A stretch of DNA of 64,000 bases from Cucumis sativus (GCF_000004075.3 NC_026661.2:20798307-20862306); one strand, 5' to 3'; numbered from the stretch's first letter, positions 23,993-36,960 are shown. A program made the numbers and translations. Notes: generated by a model not told the origin, from the sequence alone.

Positions 23993-25821
23993 TGTCACGC
24001 CCCGCCCTGGCCTACATGTGTCCAAAAACTTGCAATGTGATAATATGCAACATAACTTGAGCAATCTTGACACCTCTAAAGTGAAAAGATAGAACGCTCA
24101 GCTTAGGTCTATTTTTTTATTTAAAAAAAGATACGATGGGTCAGCAGGTGCACCTAGACATCTCAATTAGGTGGACACCTCTTTAGGACCCTCATCATCC
24201 CCACTTTCATTAATATGAAGAATTAGTATAGTTACAGCAGGGGACAAAAGCCCCACAATAGCGCATAACCTAAAGGGCTAGAGTTAAGCCCATAACAAAA
24301 AATTTTTAGAAAGCATTTAAATTGATAGCGATAGAAGAAGCCCTATAATTTGCAAACATAGAGGATTTGCTAGCACACAATCTCGAGAGTGAAAGAATGT
24401 CTTCCCAAAGATCAATGATAGATTTTTCCTTGTCCTTGGAAATGCAATTATTTCTCTCCAACCATAAGTTCCACAACACCGATGCAATGATATTAAAAAT
24501 GATGATACCCCTTTTGTTGCGTTGATTCATTGAGCAAAGGTTAGAACACAAGGATACAACATTCTATTGTTGGTTTTTCCATCCAAGAAGACCTTCAAGA
24601 TTGTTCCAGAGAACTTTAGCAGTACGACAATATATGAAGATATGATTAATCTCCTCTAAGTGTCTTTTACATAAAGAAGACCAATTTGGACTCAGATTGA
24701 AAGTTGGAATTTTCTCTTGAGAATGTGAGCAGTGTTAATGCAACAGTGTAAGAGAGTGACCATAAGAAGAAACAATATTTTGCTTTATCGCTTAGCACCT
24801 TAAATACATAAGCTTAAATGCAAACTTTTAGGCGATAAGAAACTACAACATTACATCATTTAAAACGGACCAAACAAATATTCAACTACTTTTCATTAAC
24901 TTCCAGTAATGCAGTCTACAATACAATTTGTATACTTCTCTTAGAATACAAAATATACAACTTAATGCAAATCGCCTTGCAGGCTAGGCTTCCTCAGCTT
25001 TAGCCTGCTGATCACCTGGAGAGTGAAAACTTAAAACGTAAGTCAAAAGACTTAGCGAGTAAAACTTTAAGAAAACATTTGAGAACACATTTCACAATTA
25101 GTCATTTCAATTACATAATAAACCTTAGTCTTGCATCCTTTTTGCCTTTAACCTTATGTGCAAATAATAGTTAACTCTTTAATAGGAGTAAGATAAGACT
25201 AATGCTTTTAAATCAACACTTTCACATTCATTGAAACACATAACATTGCTTTTAAAAACATAAACTTTCATTTAAATCTCTTTATAAACATTCATTACAA
25301 AACATAAATTTCAAAGAAAAAGCCTTAAGTATACAAACACTTGGAAATATCACTCACAAAAACTCAGTTCTTTCTAAGCTAAGAACGCTTAATTTCACTT
25401 CTTCTTCTCACCTAAGAGCAGCTCAACACTTAGTTATTCTTACAAATTCTTAGAGCAAAACTTCTAAGCACTTGTCTTCTTCCCTCTTTTAGTTATATCC
25501 TTGAGTTTCTCTTAACTTGCCAGCACCAATTTATAACTGTATACGTGCAAGCTTAATATTTCACTTAACTATGTTTAGCTCTTAATCTTACATTTAAACC
25601 TTTGTCAAATCAAGATTAGACATCTTTTCGCTTGGCTTCATCTTGCAAAGTTCTGATCGCCCAATTGTCCTTTAATCGCCAAAATCCTCCTCGCATCGCC
25701 TTCCTTCATCTCGGACTTAAACATCTAAACGCCAATCTTCAAAATGCAAGCTTCTTCTCAAAACACCTATTCAACACTTGGTTAAAATTTTGACCCTTCT
25801 ATTCCAAACACGAGTCTCACA
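23993..25821. mobile_element. Solo LTR (probably Ty3/gypsy) with a LINE fragment inside
   Basis: The ends are TGTCACGCCC and GAGTCTCACA, and both are flanked by ATATA (23988-23992 and 25822-25826), consistent with a 5-bp target duplication, although the site is AT-rich. The middle is interrupted by a minus-strand LINE fragment (about 24110-24725). The remaining sequence has no coding region, so it looks like a solo LTR that received a later insertion. A related LTR with similar ends lies at 55188-55868. Confidence 0.55.
24110..24725 (-). mobile_element. LINE 3' fragment (zf-RVT region and 3' UTR)
   Basis: The minus strand encodes the zinc-binding domain of plant LINE reverse transcriptases: CKRHLEEINHIF, then CRTAKVLWNNL, and an open frame at 24306-24551 with NLWLERNNCI and IIDLWEDILSL. 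A 3' UTR with GTCCACCTAATTGAGATGTC follows and ends in an A-rich tail near 24115. It is 5'-truncated, as most LINE insertions are. Confidence 0.75.
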
Positions 25822-26458
25822 ATATAAAGGGTATTAGTATCTCATTTCTAGTAGAAATTATTACACGATCTTCATAAAACCTAACCATATCTCTTTAGTC
25901 AACAAAATACATATAGGTTTTTCTAAAAAATAGAAAAAAATTGACAAAATATTTACGCTCCATAATGCAAAACCACTAAAAGACAAAGTTTACTACACTT
26001 GATTTTTCTACGAAGTTTATATATTTAATCAAATATTATATTTTTGACAATTTTCGAACCCTAAAAAAAAGTAAGCAATAAAATGTGGAAATAGATAACA
26101 TTTAAATTGATATAGTTATTAGTTGATACAATTTTAAAATTTTAAAAGAATAATACGATAGTTTTTAGGGTTTGGAAACCAATGCATTAGTGCTGATATG
26201 ATCGCACCTAAAAATATATTCAAAATTTAATCATGTCAAAGGAACTTAAAATATGTGCTCTATCGACTAAAAATGTTAAAAGGCTGGAATCTTCGTGAAC
26301 ATTAACATTGTTAACTTAAAAGAAAAGGGTACCAATGAAATAATTTCAAAGAAGGCACCAATTTCATAAATCCTTAAAATCAAGAAAATCACGTAATGAA
26401 CCATTATTGTAGTAAAGTAGGTATCTATATATAAATTCATATATATTGAACACAAATA
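25822..26458. other. Intergenic AT-rich DNA
   Basis: No gene is seen. A phrase tgacaaaatatttacg near 25943 resembles the ends of the 19975 and 26715 elements and may be a transposon end remnant. Confidence 0.45.
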
Positions 26459-26707
26459 ATTACCACCATTCTAATCCACTATCTTTGTGGAAAAGGATGT
26501 AAATGAAATCCTTGATTATGTTTTTTTGCCAGCATATTAATTAGTGGAAGTAATTTAAGATAATACCAATCAGGTTTGATAATTACCACCATTTTAATCC
26601 ACTCTATCTTAGTGGAAAAAGATGTACTAAATCCTTGATGATGTTATTATCCAACAAATTAACTAGTGGAAGTAATTTAAGATAATTAATACCAAGCAAG
26701 TTTGATA
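26459..26707. repeat. Tandem duplication of about 122 bp
   Basis: Two units (26459-26579 and 26582-26707) share ATTACCACCATT.TAATCCACT, CTTGATGATGTT and AGTGGAAGTAATTTAAGATAAT. They are moderately diverged. It lies just left of the second transposon copy. Confidence 0.85.
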
Positions 26708-26714
26708 ATGGAAT

Positions 26715-27510
26715 TTTTTAAAAAATATAAAAAACTGGTAAAACATTTACGCGGTAGAGAACAATTTCGAAAATAGAAAAAACCCGCAGATCTACAATAA
26801 AAAATACAAAAAATGTCACGTAGTTAATTGACATTCAACGCGTAATATATTTGAAAAACGATCATTTAGATTTTGCTATTCTTCCCTGTACGCCGTTTTA
26901 TTTTGGGTAGAAAAAAAGATTTTTTTTTGGTACGCTAGATTTGACACACGATCGTTTAAATTTGAGTAGCCAAATCTAAAATGATTTTTTTGGTACACAA
27001 TCATTAGATTTGATCGTTTATAAATTAAGGTAGCCAAATGTCAACAATTTTTTGAAGACTTTTTGGTGTAACGATCATTTAGATTTGGTACATGATCGTT
27101 TATATTTGAAACACGATCGTTTAGATTTGACTATTTTTTTGTACATGATTTTTTACCTTTGCCAATCCAATATCCCAATGATTTTTTTTAACGATCTTAA
27201 AAAATCAAATAACAATTTGAAAAAAAATAGCACGATCTTGAACGAAATAAAAATTTGATAAAAAATAAAAAAAGTTATGGAAGAAGGAAAAAAGACTATG
27301 ACTGGAATAGAAAAAAATTACAAAAGAAAAGAAAACTATGAAAGGAAAAACAAAATTGCATAAGAAAGAAAATGAAAAAGGAAGAACAAAATATCACAAA
27401 AGAGAAAAAAAATGATTGCAGAAGAGAAGGAAAGAAAGACAATCTGGAATTTTCTTTTCAAAAGATAAATTTGATGGAATTTTTCATTTTCTTACATATC
27501 CAGTAAATAT
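26715..27510. mobile_element. Non-autonomous DNA transposon (Mutator-like?), copy 2
   Basis: Same family as 19975-20710: gtaaaacatttacg, acaatttcgaaaa, aataaaaaatacaaaaaatg, repeated ACGATCGTTTA-GATTTG phrases and a purine-rich end leading to ccagtaaatattt. Both copies are diverged, suggesting old insertions. Confidence 0.55.
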
Positions 27511-28229
27511 TTAATTTTAGAACAAAACTCGTGACAGTTCATAATTTGAAATTTGTTAATTTTGCAATTTTGAAAATATAAATCACATGGACTCTATTAT
27601 CATAAACTTTTTGCTATTTTTACAAACTTCCTCTTTTCTTTTATAAGAAGTTCTCATTTTTTCAACTATATTTCTTACTATATATATATTCATATAAAGA
27701 AAATTGCATCAAATGACCAAAACGTTAAAAAAGAACATCTCAAGGTACTAATTTTTTGCATATTGCAAATATGATAAAATTAGTGATATTAGACGACTGT
27801 CAGACGATAATAATAAGTTATCAGAGGGGTGCCAAACACTAATCATAAGGTTATCAGATGTTTATCACTTAATATTTTATTATTTTATATATTTTTATTT
27901 TAATATTAATTTAAATAAAAAGAAAAGGAAAAGAAAATTTCTTTATGTGGACAGGACGAAAATTGTAGATTGTGTTTGTATGAGATGCAGATGCAGATGT
28001 GAACTTGTGATTTTCGTTTAGATTGGGTGTACGTTACGCTAAAGTATGACTGTGTGCTGGTGAACTGAGGGGTGTATTGACTGTATAGTTTGATTGATTG
28101 ACGTATTAGTATATTATTGACAGACATATGACTAAAGTGAAATAAGTTGACTGTTAGGACGTTGAGAGAAAGAACTTTATGTTTTTGAAGTAACTGAAAG
28201 ATGGATTGAATGGAATGAGGGGAAAATTG
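27511..28229. other. Unrecognised sequence left of an LTR end
   Basis: No gene is visible. Part of this may belong to the LTR that ends at 28809, but I could not find its start. Confidence 0.35.
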
Positions 28230-28809
28230 TTAGCTTTTATTGGGATGTGTGCCTTGTAGGTGTCCCACGGGATCACCAATTTATTTTGCACCTTCGGGAG
28301 CATTAGACTGATATGTGTTTCTGCAGAACACTAGACTGATATGTACGTCCCTCGGGGCGTTAGACTGAGATGTGCATCCTACGGGATCACAAGACTGCGA
28401 CTGTACAGGGTGTCCCAATAGAACGTTAACAATTTATTTTTCCTTGACGAGACCAGTAGAGGGTCTCTTACTGAGTATTTTTAATACTCACCCTTCTTAT
28501 GTTTAATTTTCAGACAAAGGTAATAAAGGCGGCAAACCGGCGAGGGGCAGGAAGGAAACGTGATTGCCATAGGAAACGTGTTATTTGCTTCCGCTTATGG
28601 TTTCTTGTGAGGTTTAAGATGTATTGAAACTTAGTTTACAAACGTTTATTGTAAATAGTATTATTTTTATGTTTTCTTGAATATTTGAAAATCAGGTCTG
28701 ACTTAAAGTTGTTTTTAAATTGGCTTACGTTTCATTTTGTATTAATCAAAGTCTTTTATTTGTTAAAAATTATTGACATCGACTTACCTAGAAAAGTTGG
28801 GTCGTTACA
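28230..28809 (+). mobile_element. 3' part of a Ty3/gypsy-like LTR
   Basis: A GC-richer stretch with repeated phrases (TTAGACTGATATGTG, CGGGATCAC) precedes TTACTGAGTATTTTTAATAC-type sequence and an end GGGTCGTTACA at 28809. This matches the general look of gypsy LTR 3' halves in cucurbits (from memory). It abuts a LINE fragment directly. The start is undefined and no internal region is seen. Confidence 0.45.
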
Positions 28810-28814
28810 GCGCT

Positions 28815-29433
28815 CTTATGTAAATGACTTTGGCATTATTTGACGGAACCAAACGCGCTTTGGAGGAAAACTATTAGTGCCAAATACTCATCTAATTCAT
28901 TCACTGGAGATATCCCTTCAACTCGAAAGCACTGCCGTTTAAAAGACTCTTGGATGTCTATAATTAAAAGCAGGTTACGGTTTGAAAGCAACTTCAAATG
29001 GAAAATTAACAGCGGAGAAAACATTTTTTTCTCGCATGGGAGATGGAATGAAAAAAGTCTCTAGCCATTACTTACCCAAGACTTTATGCGTTATGCAATT
29101 CAAAGAATGAAGCGGTTAATGAACTGTGGAACCGTAGCTCCAATGCTTGGAATATTAAGCCTAGAAGACCTTTCAATGATAGAGAGATCGCTTTATGGGA
29201 CAGCATAAAGCCCCTGCTACCAGCCCCAACCCTTTGAGAGGTATTATAATTAGCACACCAACTTGGATATTAAATGGAAACAAAGTGTACACCATGAGAA
29301 AATTAATACGATGGATGTCATTCAAAAAAAGTGTCCGTCTCCATGTCTGAATCCAAACATGCGTACTTTATGCTATGCAAACAATGAAGAACAAGATCAT
29401 CTCCTTCTAGATTGCATAGTCACAAAATTGTTG
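28815..29433 (+). mobile_element. LINE fragment (reverse-transcriptase C-terminal/zf-RVT)
   Basis: An open frame (28836-29064) reads EPNALWRKTISAKYSS and FKWKINSGENIFFSHGRWNE, continuing as LYALCNSKNEAVNELWN and RRPFNDREIALWDSIKPLLP. This is the region before the zinc-binding domain in plant LINEs. NMRTLCYANNEEQDHLLLDC follows near 29360-29420. From 29056 onward the sequence is duplicated at 45679; this copy lacks about 115 bp that the other copy keeps. Confidence 0.75.
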
Positions 29434-30787
29434 TCGTAGCCACCTATTTTTATCCTACATATATATCTTTTTTAAAATACTAATATTAGTAATAATGACT
29501 AAATTTTTTTATTTATTTTAAGAAAGGTAAAAAATTACTGATAACGGAACATCTCATTTTTATCATTTTAGAAAATAAAAACAAATCAGTTTATTTTAAA
29601 TAAAATCTCTTAATATAAAAAAATTATTTAGTTTTAAATAAAATATTTTTAAAAACTTATTTCTACTCATTTTAAAAAAAAATAAATTAATAAAATCTTT
29701 GACTTATTTGTATCATTTTAGGAAAAAAAAAGGAAAATCAAATTTAAACAAAAATATTTTAATATCCATTTAATTTATTAATTAATTTTTCATAAAATCT
29801 GAAAATATCTCATTTAATTTAATTTATTTATTTTAGGAAAATAAAATTTTATTTTGTTAACATAATATCCAATTTTGATTTTATTCTTATTCTATTTTCC
29901 TAATTTATGGTATACCCGAAGTCTATAAATAGATGTATTTGTCATTTGGAGAGGGGAGAAAGTTTCTTAGAGAGAAAAAAATTCTTTAGAGAGAGTGCTT
30001 AGAAATTCTTTTATTATTTAAAGCGAATCTCTGCGAACCTTATTGTCTCTGTTTTTTTTTTTTAAACATTATCTTAAGGAAATCAAATCTCGTGTAAAAA
30101 TAAACTTAGTTGGAGGTTGCATTTGGTAGAGATTTAATCCCAAGAATCTGCACCTCATACAACAAGTAATTTCTTCGAATCAGATAAAGAGAAAGAAAAG
30201 AAAATGTAGGAAAATTTTAGAATTTTTTTTACTTTTTTATCTTTTATCATCATTTTAAAAAAATTCTTTAGTTTTTTTCTTCTCTCTTAAAAAAAACAGG
30301 GAGAAAGGAAACGACATAAGAAAAATGTTTGTTTTCTTATTTATCTGTATTTCACTACTTTTTTTTAACACAAGTCCTAACCTTTATTTTCTTTTCTTTA
30401 AAACATAGAGAGAAATAATGAGAATAGAGAAACTTTTATCATTATTATCGTTATTACCATTATTATTATTAATAAAAAAATTATTATATTTTATTTATTA
30501 CTATTACTATTACAATTACGGATCTTTTTTCTTTTTACTTGTTGTTCTTATTATTATTATCATTATTACTATTTTTATTATGATTATTTTTTTTTATTTT
30601 TTTTATGGGGTCGCCAACCCTCTACCATTTTTCTTTATTCATTCCTTTATTTTTTCTGTTTCTTTCCTTAACTTTATTTATTGTTATTATGTTTCCTTTC
30701 TTTTTACTTATTCACATTACTATCAACATGCACTTAAAAGTAACTTTTTGTATTACAATTGTTTAATGCTTTAAAATCCTTCTAATT
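29434..30787 (+). mobile_element. LTR fragment, Ty3/gypsy-like (copy in block A)
   Basis: It begins TGTCGTAGCC inside the LINE fragment, has a TATA box (CTATAAATAG near 29921) and a leader-like continuation, then long low-complexity TTA/TTATTA repeats. It stops abruptly at the block A junction. The longer copy is at 46194-48238. An open frame at 30418-30774 is low-complexity sequence only. Confidence 0.5.
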
Positions 30788-31889
30788 GAGATGCCTTGAA
30801 TTTGTTACGCGGTGCTACAAACAACCAAGTATCAATGCCCCGTTTGTATTCAGAAACCATTCTCTCTTACAACAATTTTTCTCTCTATCTCGTAAATTTA
30901 GCTAACACACTATTCGTAAACCACGTATATCTTTGTGTCGATTTTTCCATACGTTTTTTGTAATTTTGTAGTTCGTCTTTGATTTCTTTAACAAAAATTG
31001 TGACATCTCTCCTTATCTTTTCAATGTGGGTGATTCTCAACTTACTCCAAAATATGTAGCCTATTAGAGTTCACGAGTCCTTGATCGAATATAAATATCT
31101 TTTTGTACTAATTGTTACATCAACTTTCTCTATTTATACTAGTCGATCTAATATTGAATTAGTAATAATTTTGGAGAAATATGATGTGGGTGCAGTGATT
31201 CAAATCATAAACCCCATGATCGCTTACACACGTCAAATGTCAGTTGAGCTATTTATTTTATACTAATAAAATTCTTTATGTCGAATGATAACTCGGCTAA
31301 TTAGGTGAAGGATCATGTTCTACTGAAAAATAAATAAATAAATAACTGCAACATAGTTTATATCTAGGTTTAATAATTTATGCATATGGTAATATTTTGA
31401 AAAAAAAATACAAATATAACAAAGTATACTAATCCTATTAATTGAAGTGGTCTAGGTATATGTGTGTTTATTTGTTATATATACAACTAAAAAAATCAGT
31501 TGAAAATGTCAAAGATAATTTGAGGGTATGTTTAATTAAGTAAATTTGTGTAATGGCAACTTTGTAAACTACAAATGGATCTTCCACATTCGTAGGGCTT
31601 TAACGCGTATTAAGCCATTAGAGGAAATTAAAATTTGTCAAAAACCATGAGGGGATCAAGGAAATCGTGGCAGTGTGTCATCGCAAGTCGTTCGTTTTCC
31701 GATAATATCGTAATGAATACCGTTTCATCCTCAATCCGATTTGTAGGGCCGTGGTTTAAATTAAGAGTGCTTATTTTTTGCAATATATATACAGTGTGTG
31801 TGTGTGAGTTTTACTCAAACTTATTTTCTATAAAACAAGTGTTGAACTATATATAAATTTGAACAAAAAAAATTGAAATTGAGAATAAA

Positions 31890-32720
31890 ATGAAATCAAT
31901 TGTAATTTGTTTGATTGTTCTTAGCTTATTTGGTGGAGGATCCACAGCCACATTGAAAGATTCCCCTATGGATACCAACCATGTGGTTGATGCTCGTAAA
32001 TTTTGCAGACTTGGTTGTTCCCTTTCTCTCTGCACCAATCTTTCCACACCAGAAAACTTGAGTGAGCTAATTTCTAGTACTCTTGTAGTATGTCTATTTT
32101 AATCTTGTAACTCTTTTGGGCTTCTGACATCTCAATCTAAATGCTAGTATGAGTGACATCCTTTGGTGTGGTTCTTTTCTTCTATGGGCTTCTATAATAT
32201 TGTTCCTTTCACATGGCTTTTTTGATTATATTTATGAATGTCACATTCTAATTGAGTTATTCGGATCCACCTATTGAGTCACATTTTCTTTTCTTTTTAA
32301 CAAAAAAACAATGAAGTTTTAGGTCGATTGGTGATTCAATGTTTCTTTTTATATTTTAAGCACTAGTACTAATGTTGGCAAACATTTTCGCAATGAAAAT
32401 AATTTCGTTGAGGAAGACATTGTTTGCTGGCATGCATGGAGCAGAAAATGTCATTAGAGGTTATATATCTTACTCATGACTAACATTCAATTAGAGTAGT
32501 ATTCATATACAAAATTTTCATCTCGAACTCACAATCAATGAGAGATTAGTAGCAATGTTAGTATATACGAAAATCTGGTCCCTTTCTTTAATCATTTTCT
32601 CTAGTTTTGATGGATGATTATCTTTTTTAAATTGTTTTATTTTCCTTTACTAAATTGGCAGATATTGAGAAAGTAGACAGTTGTTTTAAGGGATGTGATC
32701 AAACGTGCATGAAGTACTGA
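31890..32720 (+). CDS. Half-length thionin-like secreted protein (block A)
   Basis: Exons 31890-32061 and 32662-32720 (donor GTGAGC, acceptor AATTGGCAG, phase 1) encode 76 residues. The signal peptide (about 1-20, ending GGGSTA) matches the 57554 protein's. The mature part then goes directly to the segment SPMDTNHV and keeps only the third and fourth cysteine triplets, CRLGCSLSLC and CFKGCDQTC, so it has six cysteines where its relatives have twelve. The frame is open and the splice sites are intact, so it may be a real short form. AATAAA at 32802-32807 sits in a 3' UTR conserved with 39371 and 57554. The predicted protein is identical to that of 43136. Confidence 0.75.
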
Positions 32721-33185
32721 TGCTAAAGAACAAAAGATGAAGTGTCCTGAGAGGAGAAAAGGAACAAGGATTGGCTTTTCAAGATATACCTATCATATAT
32801 GAATAAACAAAATTCAATGGTGAAAATTAAAACCATTGGCTTAAAAGCATATTATTTCATATTTAAGCATATGTTTTGTTTCGATATAAATGTAGTTTCA
32901 AGTTTTTGCATGTAGTTGATTATGAGCAATATGTCAAAAACATCAATGTTTCTCCTTTTAAGCAATACGAGAATGAAGAGTTATGTCACAATTTTTGCCT
33001 TAGTATAGATTATGTGTGTGCATTTGTGGTGGAATGGGTGATTAAGGGTTGAATAATCTCACAAACAAATTTTATTTCAAATATTTCTAAGGCACCAAAT
33101 TATCTTTTCGATGGTTTTGTTGAACTTATCTCGGTCCACATGCACCTTATAATTATTGAACTAAAATTTATCAATACAATCATAA

Positions 33186-33533
33186 TCATTATATATATAT
33201 ATATATATATTTTTTTTTTTGGACAACTAAGGTTACACCTAATCTTATGCCTCCCATATTTTAACCTAATATTATTATATTTGACTTTTTATAACAGATT
33301 TATATAATAAAATATTTTTACTTGCATTTTCTATAATGTCGCAAAAGCACTGGTTTTTTTATAAAAAAGGAATTGTATTATTTTTAGTGACGCAATGCAA
33401 TTTGTCGCAAAAGATATTTGTAACGGTTTAAAATTAAATTTTAGCAACAACATTATTTATCATTGAAACATCATCTTTAGTAGCGAGTGGAATAGTCACT
33501 ATAAACGATCAATAATCACATAACATATAATCA

Positions 33534-33565
<32 letters not shown>

Positions 33566-35894
33566 TTATTTATTGGGACTATTAAGGTTGCACACCTTAC
33601 CTTAATCTTATGCCTCCCATTTTTTATAACTTTGAATATTTAGTGATGTGTCCTATCTAATCTTATAACCTAAAACAAAGCAGAAGCTGCAAGAAGCTGC
33701 AAGATGTAATGTGTTATCGGTAACTGCCGTAAGGTGGCTGCTGAGGGGCATAACTACCAGCACCCATCATCGGGTTGTATACGTCGGGCAGGGGTTGCTG
33801 CATATAGAATCCTTGTTGCCCCCATATCCACATTCGTTCCAATGCCACCCGTACCTTCATAGCCTCTCATCCCCATCCCCATCCCCATGCCCATGCCAGA
33901 ATTGGGGTTCATGCCCATTCCCATGCCCGAACCGGATCCTGACATTGCATTTGGAGGTGGCCTTAGCGCACTCCCTATTCCAGAAACCAGATCCCATAGC
34001 TTTAACCATGTTAATGATAGACACGATTGGAGCTGTACTAGGCTTCTCCATCCTCTTCTCCTTCCTATTGAGGGCTTCATTAATCAACACCAATGTATGC
34101 CAATGGGTTTGGTTTAGGTCCAGATATGTTTAAATTAGAAAAAATAGAATAAAACTTATGCCTCCCATTTTTTATACCTAATAAACAAAAATATATTTCA
34201 TAATCAATTTTTTAACGATGAATTGTTTGAATGTAACACCCAAGTTTTATTCAAAAAAAAAAAATTCCATTAAAAGACTTGTTTATAGAAAAGTTTTGAA
34301 ATTCTAAAAATAGTTATGGGGAAAACATCCACTTCCTACCCAAAATAAATAAGAAGAAAATATTATTTTTTAATAGAAAAAAGAAAAGATCATTTAGGGA
34401 CACATGCTATATATACATATGTGCCAGTTGCTATGGAGGCTTGTGCTACCACACCCTTCATTCCCATTAATGTGTGTGGTGCTTAATTAGGTGAGAATGT
34501 GTCTTTCAGTTCATCATATAATTCTCCTTATATATGGATTATTCCAACCATTTTTGTAAATATTATTCCTATAAATTATATTTATTTTTTTTTAGTTTGT
34601 GCCGTTTGGTACAATTTTTCATATTCTTAATCGCGTCCAAACGCATCCGTCCACTTCTATGTTTCACCTGTTTTTTTAATTGCTTTATACAATTGTCCCT
34701 TTTTCCTTTTAATCACCCAACAATTTTCTCTTTTTTCTTTTCATCACCCAACCATCTATAGTTGGATAACGATTTAGGGATGAATTCATGTAGCATTATT
34801 TTTTAATTTGTTGATTTGTTGATGGCAGTGAATTTCACAACAATTTTTTAAACCACTTTTATTGGTGTATCAATTGCTTGCACTAAAGGTGGGAGATTGG
34901 TTTGTTTCCAAATCAAATTCTTTTTTACTTTCTCAATGATAGATAATAGAAATGTGTGTGATTTAAGAAACACTTCTATTTTTTTTTTAAAGGTAAGCGT
35001 GTTTAGACGTTTATCGTAATCTCTAACTTGTTTGATTATTTATAAAAGAAAAGGAAAATTTAATCAAAATAGTTAAAACTTTAGGTATTAGTGATAGGTA
35101 GAGCTTGCAACCTTCAAACTTTAAGATTTTTTTTTCAGTAGAACCTATTTTAATGTAAAGAACTATTTTCGAAAGGAAACTTGCAACAATTATTTTTAAA
35201 AATATATAGAAAAAAAAGTTATTAAAGTCAAAATTCTAAACATATTTATTTTATAAAAAGATTAAAAACAACTATAAATTCAACCACTTGCCATGTGTGA
35301 TGTTTTTAATTTTTAGCTAATTATATAGATTGAACGATCATGCATTCTTGAAAACAAATACGCTGTTTTACTTTTTTGTTTTAAAGCTAAACTATAATTT
35401 AAAGGGAGAAGAGAAAATATTTTATTTATTTATTTAGTTATATGAAAATTTCAATTAATTTGTTTGGTAGAAGAAGAAATAGGAACAAATTATTTGGTAT
35501 ATATAAAAAATCATGACATATATTCTCTTGGTACAATATTTTTTATATTTTTCCACAATATATCTAAAAGTTTTAACGCTATATTTGCAAAAAAAAAACA
35601 AAGGTACGTACTTAAGGTATGTTTGAATTGAATTAAGAAAAAAATATTTTTCCAATAATACATTTTCTTTTAAACTTTTTTTAAAAAAATGAATTTAAAA
35701 TTTAAACACTTAATGTTTGGTTAGTGTTTATATGTGAATTTTGGTTTTAAATATTTCTCCAAAATAGATTATTTTATAAATATTTTTTAAAAAAATCCTT
35801 TATTTTAATTTGTCAAACACTACCATTTTCTTCAAAATAGTTTTTTCTTTTTTTTTTTTACAAAACTAAACACTTTATAATCTAAACCAAACAC
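33186..35894. other. Repeat-rich intergenic region
   Basis: AT microsatellites occur at about 33191-33210 and 33535-33560, each followed by the phrase GGAC.A.TAAGGTT.CAC and CTTATGCCTCCCAT. The phrase recurs at 34157, 44735 and 51567, so it is a dispersed repeat. A stretch at about 33330-33480 has GTCGCAAAAG-type phrases like those of CACTA elements. TGTAACACCC near 34233 could be the start of a gypsy LTR whose end I cannot place. A host-gene fragment (33708-34115) is listed separately. Nothing is seen at 34800-35890. Confidence 0.5.
33708..34115 (-). pseudogene. 3' fragment of an unidentified Gly/Met-rich host gene
   Basis: Reading the minus strand, NEALNRKEKRMEKPSTAPIV leads to a Gly-Met repeat (GMGMGMNPNSGMGMGMGMGM) and a C-terminus YNPMMGAGSYAPQQPPYGSY followed by an arginine and a stop. 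The pieces lie in different frames, so at least two frameshifts have occurred. The codon-like quality and GC content are far above the surroundings, which points to a captured or retroposed copy of a real gene's last exon(s). I do not recognise the parent protein. Confidence 0.6.
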
Positions 35895-36960
35895 CACACT
35901 CTTAGTCTACCAACTTTTTTTTCGTAAAAACTCAAAAGTGATTTTCAAAAGTTTTTTTTTCTTCTTTTCACTGATTTAACTTTTCCATGCAAATATCTTC
36001 GAGAGAAAAAATATATTTATATTTTAAACGTTTCATTTTACAAATATGTTGGAGAAAAGTTATTTTTCTAATAAAGTGAAAAATACTCTAAAGTGCTTCG
36101 GTGAGAAAGTAGTAATTATAATATAGAGTGAATTTGAGTTGATTGTTTAATTTAAATACTTTTAAAGGTGTAAAATCAAATCGATTGATTTTAAGCATTT
36201 GAATTAAGTTCTTTTCTCTCTATATACAATAATTAATGGAAAATAGTTCTTATATGGATTTCATGTTTACAACTCTTTAAGGCTATGGTACCTAAAATTG
36301 GAGTGGATAATAATTTTGTTTTTTATTAAAAGGTTTAAAAATAAAGATAATGCTTATAAACATTACTTCTTCCTTGACTCGTAAATTCTATATTTTGTTA
36401 TTAACTTTTTACTAATGTTTAAAATATTTAAAAAACGAGTATAAAAATAGTAGTTTGTTTTTAATAATATTTTTGGATTTTATAGTTTGACTAGAAATTT
36501 TGAATTGTTTTTTTTTTTTTTCAAAAACGATGAAACCTATAATTAAAAGTTGGTATGAAACCACCATTAATTTCAAAAACATAAGATGGAAACCATTATA
36601 AAGTGAAGTAATTAAGTATATAGTGAGTTGTTAGATGAAAAAAAGGTAACTATAATTTAAAAGGAAAACTAAAGAAAGAAAAAGGAAAAGTAAATGGTAA
36701 AGGATATGTTTAATTATGCCATTCTCCATACTAAACCTTAAGAAAAGAAAAGAAAAACGAGAATCATCTCACATGTAATAATATAACTAAGCATCATGAT
36801 ATACTTATAGTTTCCATGGAACAAATATAGCGAAGAAGATGGAAAATTAGAAAAAATCTAAATTAAAAAGAAAAAAAGTAATTATTCAACGAGATCGTCA
36901 TAATATATAACAATTCTTTTAACTATAAATGAATAAAGATTAAAAAAATTTGTTCCCATA
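35895..36960. repeat. Duplicated non-coding segment, copy 1
   Basis: It matches 40810-41945 over about 1.1 kb (CTTAGTCTACC.AC, AACTTTTCCATGCA, GAGAAAGTAGTAATTATAAT, TAAAGATAATGCTTATAAAC, AACTAAGCATCATGATATAC) with clear divergence and small indels. No coding potential. It is part of the ancestral thionin-like repeat unit, since both copies lie upstream of family genes. Confidence 0.85.

Larger units (their letters stand above)
29056..33185 (+). repeat. Segmental duplication block A
   Basis: Block A matches block C (45679-51155) at high identity over 29056-30786 and 30788-33185. It matches block B (42484-44366) from about 31233 onward. It carries LINE and LTR fragments followed by the short thionin-like gene at 31890. 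Relative to C it lacks about 1.24 kb at 30787 (C: 47530-48768). The junction shows two bases of microhomology. Confidence 0.9.

Noticed and set aside
30418-30774. 118-codon hydrophobic frame that looks like a membrane protein
   Set aside because: It comes from TTA/TTATTA low-complexity sequence inside the LTR fragment; the counterpart in block C does not keep a comparable frame.
31635-31856. 73-codon frame upstream of the short thionin-like gene, repeated in block C and disrupted in B
   Set aside because: It lies in the promoter/leader region, is not preserved in all copies and has no domain.
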